Shown in pieces: positions 32,181 through 38,863 of a stretch of 41,149 nt of DNA; the first letter of the stretch is position 1, and the number at the start of each line of letters is the position of its first letter. The translations under genes were made by a program, and so were the position numbers. The notes beneath the pieces are model-generated. The model saw nothing but the letters and a program-made list of their open reading frames with translations. It was not told the origin of the DNA and did not search any database. Origin of the DNA: DATGZX01 sp035296965 (GTDB taxonomy: Bacteria > Planctomycetota > Planctomycetia > Gemmatales > Gemmataceae); the NCBI GenBank assembly GCA_035296965.1, contig DATGZX010000436.1, positions 1 to 41,149 of the forward strand. Direction: 5' to 3'.

Positions 32181-32720
32181 ATGGCCAATAAGAAACAACA
32201 AAAGAAGAAACGCGGCCCCTATCTTGCAGCGGCGCTCCTTTGTGATCATGCAATGAATGATAAGGCTGATGGTGCTTTAAGCGTTATTCGCATTGTCGAT
32301 CAAGTAAAGCTGAGCTTGCCTTCGGACGCAGCACCGGATTTTCCTTCCAAAGAAAACAGGCTGCCCGTGTACATGGTGATGGTTCTTTCTTTCAAAACTG
32401 GCGATTCTCCGGGGACGCATTCGCTTCGTGTTGTCATGGAATCGCCATCGGGAAAGATCGAAACGGCGATTGAACGCGAGCTGGCCTTTTCCGACGAGCA
32501 GCAGGGCGGATCGAATGTGATCCTCAAAAACACCATCATGGTTTATCACGGCGGAGTGTTTTGGTACAACATCTACCTCGATGGAAAGCTGATGACCCGA
32601 ATGCCCCTAAAAGTCACTATTGAAAAAGACCTGCCCCCCAAGTATGTTCCTGCCGTCCCGCCAACTCCCACCGACCAGAGCGAGCCCAAACGCAAATCCA
32701 AGAAAGCTAGCCGACGTTAA
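32181..32720 (+). CDS. DUF6941-like protein, third gene of TA cassette
   Basis: A 179-residue protein with no signal or membrane helix. A basic head (MANKKQQKKKRG) leads into PYLAAALLCDHAMNDKADG then ALSVIRIVDQVKL, a pattern I associate with the DUF6941 family. A beta-rich core (LPVYMVMVLSFKTG, HSLRVVMESPSGKIET, IMVYHGGVFWYNIYLDGKLM, TRMPLKVTIEK) and a Pro/Lys/Arg-rich disordered tail follow. It starts 3 nt after the antitoxin stop, so it is co-expressed. The family name is from memory and its function is unknown. Whether it belongs functionally to the toxin-antitoxin pair is open. Confidence 0.7.
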   Translation: MANKKQQKKKRGPYLAAALLCDHAMNDKADGALSVIRIVDQVKLSLPSDAAPDFPSKENRLPVYMVMVLSFKTGDSPGTHSLRVVMESPSGKIETAIERELAFSDEQQGGSNVILKNTIMVYHGGVFWYNIYLDGKLMTRMPLKVTIEKDLPPKYVPAVPPTPTDQSEPKRKSKKASRR

Positions 32721-33079
32721 CAACTCTCTGCCGCAGAATCGAACAACACGCCCGAAAGCAGTACCTGTCAGTGCCGAATCGCGTCTAATCCTCCTTACCC
32801 CGAGCCCCTTTGGCCTCACTTCGACCACGATTGCGACCCGCTTGATGCGCTCGCCTATGTTCGAAGGGAGTTGGCCCAGCCGTTGATCCATCTCCCGGCG
32901 CCATTTCTAGAATAGAGGCCAGCGAGCAGGGGCTGCGTCTGGCATGGAGTAGCAATGCGTCGATAACGCCCAGAGGGTTGGAACCGTCGTGCGAGCCGGC
33001 TGGCGATAATCCCCTCGCTGTAGACTGAATGGCAGTCCAAGCGCCCGCGAGAGTCTGACTTTAACTCACGAGGAAAACG
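32721..33079. other. Gap with no recognisable gene
   Basis: About 359 nt between the TA cassette and the Pat-like gene. The minus-strand frame across 32891-32721 looks superficially protein-like but continues antisense through the preceding gene and has no recognisable family. No hairpin terminator or promoter of good quality was seen. Confidence 0.4.
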
Positions 33080-35818
33080 ATGCAGACACCAGTACGCCCT
33101 CGCTATCTTCCCCCGCCCTACCAGGACGCCGCCGAATGCGGCCGACTTATCCTGCGCGACGGAACGACGGCTCAAATTCGCCCTGCGCGGCTGGAAGATT
33201 GTGACGCCCTGCGGGTCTTCTTCGAACGACTGTCGCCCGAATCACGCCGCCGGCGCTTCTTTTCCGCGTCGACGCCACGCTCCGAACTGCTCACGACACT
33301 CTGCGATGATTCCAACCCGAAATCAGCGTTCACACTGATGGTCATCCGCACCGAGGAAGGCGCGCCCTGCATCGTAGCGACAGGCTCCTATCTGGCCAAA
33401 AATGACAGCACGGCCGAGGTCGCTTTCGCGGTGGACGACGCCTTGCAAGGCAAGGGGCTGGGCACGCTGTTGCTGGAGCGCCTGGCGCTCTTGGCGGTTC
33501 GGAACGGCTTCACCCGGTTTTGGGCGGTCACTCACACCGACAACCAAGCGATGCGCGACGTGTTCCACGAGTCCGGCTTCACGGTCGAGGAAAGGCTACA
33601 AGGCGGCGAGATCGAAGTGGACCTTTCCGTCGTGCCGAGTGAAACCAGCGTGGCTCGTCTGGAGATGCGGGACCGCGTGGCATCAGCAGCCTCGCTTCGC
33701 CCCTTCTTCCAGCCGAAATCGGTGGCCGTGGTTGGCGCTTCAAGAGACCCGTCGAGCATCGGCTACCGTATCCTGGAGGCCCTGGTCTTGTACCGCTTCC
33801 AGGGGCCAGTCTATCCGGTCAACCCGAAAGCCACGGTGGTCGGCTGCTTTCGCGCGTACCCGTCAGTGCGCGAGCTGCCCGAGCCGGTAGACCTGGCCGT
33901 CGTCGCCGTGCCCAGGGATGCCGTGATGGGCGTGGTGGACGACTGCGCGGCCCGGGGCGTACGTGCCCTGGTGATTATCACCGCCGGGTTCGCCGAGGTC
34001 GACGCCGAGGGGCGCGAACTCCAGAAAAGGCTGGTGGAGAAGGTGCGGGGTTACGGTATGCGCATGATCGGTCCCAACTGCATGGGACTACTCAACACGG
34101 CACCCAGTGTGCGGCTCAATGCCTCCTTTTCCCCGGTGTTCCCCCCGCCGGGCCGGGTCGCCATGTCGTCCCAAAGTGGGGCGCTCGGCCTGGCGATCCT
34201 GGGGGCCGCCAAGCGCTTCGGACTTGGATTGTCCACGTTCGTCAGTGTCGGGAACAAGGCCGACGTCTCCGGCAACGACTTGCTGCAATACTGGGAAGAG
34301 GATCCCGGCACGGATGTCATTCTGCTGTACCTGGAATCGTTCGGTAACCCAAGGCGGTTTGCCCGGATCGCCCGGCGGGTCAGCCGGCACAAACCGATCG
34401 TGGCGATCAAGAGCGGGCGGACGAAAGCCGGGGGACGCGCGGCCGGATCGCACACGGCCGCCCTGGCCGCCAGCGAGGTGGCTGTAGACGCCCTCTTCCG
34501 CCTGACTGGTGTGATCCGCGCCGAAACACTGGAAGAAATGTTCGACCTTGCCGCGGGCCTGGGAAGCCAGCCTTTGCCCCGCGGCCGCCGTGTCGCCATC
34601 GTCACCAACGCAGGAGGGCCGGCTATCCTGTGTGCCGATGCGTGCGAAGCGGGCGGCCTGATCATCCCTGAACTTTCCAACGTGACAAAATCCCGGATCG
34701 CAACCTTACTTCCGGCAGCGGCCAGTGTCGCCAACCCCGTCGATATGATCGCATCCGCCACGCCCCGGCAGTACGCCCAAGTGATCGAAACGGTGCTGGC
34801 CTCGGGAGAAGTGGATGCCCTGATTGTGATCTACATCCCTGTAGGGTTAAGCGCGACCGAGGCCATTGTTGCTGCCGTGCGCGAGGGTGTTGCGGCTGCG
34901 CGAACCCAGGGGGCAGGTGATAAACCAGTGTTCGCCTGTTTGATGGGAGAGCAGGGCATCCCGACGAAGTTCGATTCGGCGGAGGAGAAGATCCCCTCTT
35001 ATGCATTTCCCGAAGCAGCTGGCCGGGTGCTGAGCAAGATAGCCGCGTATGCCGAGTGGCGCACCCAGCCCGAGGGCTTGATCCCGGACTTCGACGACCT
35101 GGACCTACCCGCTGCACGGGCAGTTTGCCGAAAGGCGCTTGCGCAACATGGGGCTGGTTGGTTATCTGCGGAAGAGACGCGGGAGCTACTCACATCGGTA
35201 CGCCTGCCCTTGCCGCCGAGTGGCGTTGCCGCGACGGCAGAGGAGGCCGTCGAGCTGGCACGGCGCATCGGCTTCCCCGTGGCGGTGAAGCTAGTCTCGC
35301 GCCAGCTAATACACAAGACCGAGGCGGGCGGCGTTTGCCTTAACCTGGCCGACGCCAGCGCTGTCCGCCATGCTTTCGAGGAGATCCGCGACCGTCTCGC
35401 TCGGGCCAACCAACTTGGCGCGATGGAAGGGGTCCTGGTCCAGCCGATGCTCGCTGAAGGCGTTGAGGTCATGGCGGGTGTGACACAAGATCCTCTCTTT
35501 GGTCCGTTGGTGGCATTTGGCCTGGGTGGCGTTTACGTCGAGATCCTGGCAGATGTGTGTTTCCGCGTAACCCCGTTGACTGATCGCGATGCCGCCGAGA
35601 TGGTCCGCGCGATTCGCGGCTACCGGCTACTGCAAGGTTACCGGGGCCACGCACCGGCCGACGTGGAGGCTATCCAGGAGCTGCTCTTACGGCTCTCCCG
35701 ATTGGTCGAGGAAATTCCCGAGATCCAGGAAGTTGATCTGAACCCGGTCTTCGCCTTGCCACCAGGACAAGGCTGCCGGATCGCCGATGCCCGTGTGCGA
35801 GTTGAGGCCATTCCGTGA
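33080..35818 (+). CDS. GNAT-acyl-CoA synthetase fusion (Pat-like acetyltransferase)
   Basis: A 912-residue cytosolic fusion. Residues about 22-185 are a GNAT N-acetyltransferase (acetyl-CoA loop QGKGLGTLLLERL, followed by TDNQAMRDVFHESGF). From about 205 to the end is an ADP-forming acetyl-CoA synthetase-like region: a CoA-binding domain (PKSVAVVGASRDPSSIGYRI), two succinyl-CoA-ligase flavodoxin-like domains (MSSQSGALGLAIL and GRRVAIVTNAGGPAIL), and a C-terminal ATP-grasp (FPVAVKLVSRQLIHKTEAGG). This is the Pat/Pka type of lysine acetyltransferase, which regulates acyl-CoA synthetases, with the GNAT domain at the N-terminus as in some actinobacterial members. The ACD-type His is present (His458 in GSHTAALA). 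ATG 33080 follows GAGGA. It appears to be a single-gene unit. Confidence 0.9.
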   Translation: MQTPVRPRYLPPPYQDAAECGRLILRDGTTAQIRPARLEDCDALRVFFERLSPESRRRRFFSASTPRSELLTTLCDDSNPKSAFTLMVIRTEEGAPCIVATGSYLAKNDSTAEVAFAVDDALQGKGLGTLLLERLALLAVRNGFTRFWAVTHTDNQAMRDVFHESGFTVEERLQGGEIEVDLSVVPSETSVARLEMRDRVASAASLRPFFQPKSVAVVGASRDPSSIGYRILEALVLYRFQGPVYPVNPKATVVGCFRAYPSVRELPEPVDLAVVAVPRDAVMGVVDDCAARGVRALVIITAGFAEVDAEGRELQKRLVEKVRGYGMRMIGPNCMGLLNTAPSVRLNASFSPVFPPPGRVAMSSQSGALGLAILGAAKRFGLGLSTFVSVGNKADVSGNDLLQYWEEDPGTDVILLYLESFGNPRRFARIARRVSRHKPIVAIKSGRTKAGGRAAGSHTAALAASEVAVDALFRLTGVIRAETLEEMFDLAAGLGSQPLPRGRRVAIVTNAGGPAILCADACEAGGLIIPELSNVTKSRIATLLPAAASVANPVDMIASATPRQYAQVIETVLASGEVDALIVIYIPVGLSATEAIVAAVREGVAAARTQGAGDKPVFACLMGEQGIPTKFDSAEEKIPSYAFPEAAGRVLSKIAAYAEWRTQPEGLIPDFDDLDLPAARAVCRKALAQHGAGWLSAEETRELLTSVRLPLPPSGVAATAEEAVELARRIGFPVAVKLVSRQLIHKTEAGGVCLNLADASAVRHAFEEIRDRLARANQLGAMEGVLVQPMLAEGVEVMAGVTQDPLFGPLVAFGLGGVYVEILADVCFRVTPLTDRDAAEMVRAIRGYRLLQGYRGHAPADVEAIQELLLRLSRLVEEIPEIQEVDLNPVFALPPGQGCRIADARVRVEAIP

Positions 35819-35866
35819 TCGATATCTCGCTCCGCCCTCTAGCGGCCTGCCAGGGAAACCAGTAGG

Positions 35867-35946
35867 CCGTAGCCGTATTCGCCAGAATGCGGGCGAATCT
35901 GCTGGGGATACAGAGACAGCCCGCATTCTGGCGAATGCGGCTACGG
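35867..35946. repeat. Palindromic element F with 28-nt arms
   Basis: The left arm 35867-35894 and right arm 35919-35946 are reverse complements at 27 of 28 positions, enclosing a 24-nt loop. The arms begin CCGTAGCCG and contain TTCGCCAGAATGCGGGC. The near identity of the arms suggests recent origin or a maintained structure. It lies just upstream of the promoter of the Cys-cluster gene. It has the size of a MITE or REP pair, and only one copy is in this window. Confidence 0.8.
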
Positions 35947-35953
35947 AGCGTTG

Positions 35954-35983
35954 TTCGACCCTGCGCCGCGCTCGCTCTATAAT
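35954..35983 (+). promoter_or_regulatory. Sigma-70-like promoter for YkgJ-like gene
   Basis: A perfect TATAAT at 35978-35983 has TTCGAC at 35954-35959, 18 nt upstream. Transcription would start around 35990, giving a short leader before ATG 36006. This supports the downstream start for the YkgJ-like gene over the longer frame that reads through element F. Confidence 0.5.
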
Positions 35984-36005
35984 GATGATCCGAGGCACGA
36001 TTTCC

Positions 36006-36467
36006 ATGCAGGAAGAAGTCCGCCGCCAGGTTCTGGAGATTTATCAAGAGGTAGACCGCGCGGTTGCCGCCGCGGGCCCGGTCTGCATCGCCAGTGGACG
36101 TTGCTGTCGCTTCAAGGAATACGGCCATGAGCTGTTCATCAGCAATCTTGAAGCGGATGTCCTGCTCGCCAACGCTCCAGCGTATGAACAGCCCGTGTCG
36201 AGCGATTTCTGCCCGTTTCAAAAGGATAACCTGTGCACGGCGCGCGCACCGCGCCCCCTCGGTTGCCGGGTTTACTTCTGCGACCCCACCTATCAGGAGA
36301 CGGCGCACCGGATCACGGAGGAATTTCTGCAGCGGCTCAAGAAGCTCGCGCGCGACACGAACACAGAATGGCGTTACGCCCCCTTGCACTGTTTTTTGAA
36401 TCATCCAGAGACTGACGCCACGCCCGCCGGGAAGTGCGACGGCAATCATCGGGATCTCGTTCATTAA
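36006..36467 (+). CDS. YkgJ-family Cys-cluster protein
   Basis: A 153-residue cytosolic protein likely binding a metal or iron-sulfur cluster through conserved cysteines: CIASGRCC near residue 27-34, CPFQKDNLC around 69-77, and GCRVYFC shortly after, with further Cys near the C-terminus (LHCFLN, GKCDGN). The pattern matches the YkgJ/CxxCxxCC zinc- or iron-binding family. ATG 36006 is chosen because a promoter lies at 35954-35983; the open frame upstream is a translation of the palindromic element (a frequent misannotation giving RIRQNAGE). A PQQ-propeller gene begins 18 nt downstream, so both are probably one operon. The activity is unknown. Confidence 0.8.
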   Translation: MQEEVRRQVLEIYQEVDRAVAAAGPVCIASGRCCRFKEYGHELFISNLEADVLLANAPAYEQPVSSDFCPFQKDNLCTARAPRPLGCRVYFCDPTYQETAHRITEEFLQRLKKLARDTNTEWRYAPLHCFLNHPETDATPAGKCDGNHRDLVH

Positions 36468-36485
36468 CCATGCTGGGAGGATTCC

Positions 36486-37718
36486 ATGCCCTGGCTCCGC
36501 TCACTAGCGCTCAGCTTGCTCTGCTCATCCCTCGCAGGCGCGGCCGACTGGCCGCAGTGGCTCGGACCCAATCGCGACGGCTCGTCGCCGGAAAAAGTCG
36601 CAGCCTGGAAGGAGTCGCCCAAGGTCCTTTGGCGACAGCCGGCCGGCGAAGGCAACAGCGGCCCCGTCGTGGCCGGCGGCCGGGTTTTCCTCCATGCCAA
36701 GGTCAAGGATCAGGACAAGGAACAGGTCGATGCCTTCGATGCCGATAACGGCACTCCCATCTGGAGCGCCCAATACGACCGGCCTGCATTCAAAAGCCTT
36801 TACGGCAACGGCCCGCGCGCTACGCCGGCCATCTCCGGCGGGCACATGTACACGTTTGGCATTACAGGCTTGCTGATCTGCTGGGACACGGCCACCGGCA
36901 AAGAGGTTTGGCGGTCCGACACTCTCAAGCAGTTCCATGCCAGCAATTTATTCTTTGGCATGTCGTGCTCTCCGTTGGTCGAGGCGAACCAGGTGTTGGT
37001 GAACGTCGGTGCCAAGGGCGCCTCGGTAGTCGCCCTGGACAAAGACAAGGGCACGGTCGCCTGGCAGAGCCAGGACGATCGAGCTAGTTACTCCTCACCC
37101 ATTTCGTTCGACCAGGGCGGCGCACGGCAGGTCGTCTTCCTCACGCAGCGAGGAGTCATTTCGCTAAACCCGACCGATGGCTCGCTTTACTGGCGGTTTC
37201 CCCTGGTGGATCAGCTTCTGGAAAGCTCGACAACCCCGATGCGCTCCGGCGACGTCGTCCTGGCCAGCTCGATCACCTACGGCAGCGCCGGGCTAAAGCT
37301 CCAGACCAAGGATGGCAAACCCGACGCCATGAAGCTTTGGAAGAACGATGCTCTGACTTCTTACTTCTCGACGCCCGTCGCCGTCGGACCCGACTACACC
37401 TATCTCGTGACGGGCAGCAAGCCTCCTTCTCTGAGCAATGTCGCGACACTGCATTGCATCGAGACGAAAACGGGCAAGGAATTATGGAGCAGGCCGAAGG
37501 TTGGAAAATATCATGCCTCACTGCTGCGCACGGGCGACGACAAGCTGCTCATGATGGAAGAAGCCGGTGAACTGGTCCTTCTCGATCCCAGCCCCAAGGA
37601 ATACCGCGAGCTTGCCCGTTCCAAGGTATCCGGCGAAAGCTGGGCTCATCCGGCGCTCGCGAACGGGAAGCTTTACGTACGTGACGCGAAAGAGCTGATT
37701 TGCCTGCAACTGAACTAA
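36486..37718 (+). CDS. PQQ-like beta-propeller protein, secreted
   Basis: A 410-residue exported protein. ATG 36486 follows GGGAGGA by 5 nt and starts a signal peptide (MPWLRSLALSLLCSSLAGA). The mature part opens with WPQWLGPNRDGSS, the standard start of planctomycete PQQ-like (pyrrolo-quinoline quinone) repeat proteins, then has repeated blades such as VDAFDADNGTPIWSAQYD, LICWDTATGKEVWRS, VVALDKDKGTVAWQSQ and LHCIETKTGKELWSR. No dehydrogenase active-site residues are apparent, so a structural or binding role is more likely than enzyme activity; some relatives act like BamB. It is co-oriented with and close to the YkgJ-family gene. Confidence 0.9.
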   Translation: MPWLRSLALSLLCSSLAGAADWPQWLGPNRDGSSPEKVAAWKESPKVLWRQPAGEGNSGPVVAGGRVFLHAKVKDQDKEQVDAFDADNGTPIWSAQYDRPAFKSLYGNGPRATPAISGGHMYTFGITGLLICWDTATGKEVWRSDTLKQFHASNLFFGMSCSPLVEANQVLVNVGAKGASVVALDKDKGTVAWQSQDDRASYSSPISFDQGGARQVVFLTQRGVISLNPTDGSLYWRFPLVDQLLESSTTPMRSGDVVLASSITYGSAGLKLQTKDGKPDAMKLWKNDALTSYFSTPVAVGPDYTYLVTGSKPPSLSNVATLHCIETKTGKELWSRPKVGKYHASLLRTGDDKLLMMEEAGELVLLDPSPKEYRELARSKVSGESWAHPALANGKLYVRDAKELICLQLN

Positions 37719-37791
37719 GTTGAGCGGCCAGGATCGTCCTGCGATTTCGTGTCAAGCGGCCGTGCGCACCATCTACATTGTGAAAATGAAC

Positions 37792-37895
37792 CTAAATAAC
37801 CTTGCGCGATTCGGTAGTAGGTCAGGTTTCCAACCTGACCGGACAGATTAGGAAATCTGTCCTACGCCGCTGACGATCTGCACACGGCGATTTAG
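37792..37895. repeat. Double-hairpin element E, copy 2
   Basis: A 104-bp element bounded by CTAAAT (37792-37797) and ATTTAG (37890-37895), homologous to the element at 19938-20040. Hairpin 1 (37820-37840) is identical to copy 1. Hairpin 2 is GGACAGATT/AATCTGTCC (37841-37849 / 37854-37862), where one G-C pair of copy 1 has become A-T on both sides. It lies between the PQQ gene and the ATP-grasp gene, both on the plus strand. Confidence 0.85.
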
Positions 37896-37954
37896 GAAGT
37901 GAGCGGGGCGACCCAGCTTCAAAGAACGACAAGCAGCGCGAGGGTAGAGCTGCA

Positions 37955-38863
37955 ATGCGCTATTGTGCCTTCTTGACCATGGCAAGCTTGGAGGGCTTTG
38001 TCAGCGATGATGAGCTGGCCTACGCGCCCTTGCGGGAGCGCGGCTGGGTCGTCGACTCTGTCCCCTGGAATCGTCCTGGCGTCGACTGGGCTCGATACGA
38101 TGCGGTCGTGATCCGCTCGACCTGGGATTATCAGAACGCCCCAGATGCGTTCCTGGCGGTGCTGGAAGAGATCAAGCAGTCGGGCACTCATCTGGAAAAC
38201 GCCATTGATCTCGTGCGCTGGAACATGAACAAAGAGTATCTGCGCGACCTCGAGCGGCGCGGCATCTCCATTGTTCCGACGGTGTGGGGCTCGGAACTCG
38301 GACCGGTAGACCCGAACAAGATCATGGGCGCGCTAGGCACGGACGAGGTGGTCCTGAAGCCCGTGATTGGAGCCAACGCCGACCATGCATTTCGAATTGG
38401 CCGAGGCTCATCGTCATGGTCGGAGGCCGCTGTCGCATTCGCGGAGAGGGCGTACCTTGCCCAGCCGTTCATTGCCAGCGTCGTCAAGGTGGGCGAATAT
38501 TCGCTATTTTTCTTCGATGGCAAGCTCAGCCACACCATTCTCAAGAAACCCAAGCCGGATGACTTCCGCGTACAGGAAGAGCACGGCGGCGTCATTGCAC
38601 CGGCCCCGGCTTCGCAGGAGCTTGTAAGCGCGGCCGAGAATGTGATGGCCGTAATCGGACAGGGCCCGCTCTACGCCCGCGTAGACCTCGTCCAACTGCC
38701 GGATCAAAGTTATGGGCTCATGGAGCTCGAGCTCATAGAGCCGTCCCTTTACCTTCGCATGGACAAAGATGCGCCGGAACGTTTTGCCAGCGCTCTCGAC
38801 AGAAGAGTTCGCGAACGGGCCGGCTCGAGCCGCGGCTTAATGGGCAGTTCTAGTGATCTTTAG
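37955..38863 (+). CDS. ATP-grasp enzyme
   Basis: A 302-residue cytosolic ATP-grasp ligase of the glutathione-synthetase-like/RimK superfamily, resembling bacterial proteins annotated as ATP-grasp or DcsG-like. Visible features are ALLREAD-type head YAPLRERGWVVDSVPW and IRSTWDYQNAPDAFL, then VVLKPVIGANADHAFRIG (ATP-binding strand with Lys), YLAQPFIASVVKVGEYSLFF, and a metal-binding end ARVDLVQLPDQSYGLMELEL. ATG 37955 has a GAGG about 12 nt upstream. The substrate pair cannot be read from sequence. Its last 14 nt overlap the end of the convergent sigma factor gene. Confidence 0.85.
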   Translation: MRYCAFLTMASLEGFVSDDELAYAPLRERGWVVDSVPWNRPGVDWARYDAVVIRSTWDYQNAPDAFLAVLEEIKQSGTHLENAIDLVRWNMNKEYLRDLERRGISIVPTVWGSELGPVDPNKIMGALGTDEVVLKPVIGANADHAFRIGRGSSSWSEAAVAFAERAYLAQPFIASVVKVGEYSLFFFDGKLSHTILKKPKPDDFRVQEEHGGVIAPAPASQELVSAAENVMAVIGQGPLYARVDLVQLPDQSYGLMELELIEPSLYLRMDKDAPERFASALDRRVRERAGSSRGLMGSSSDL

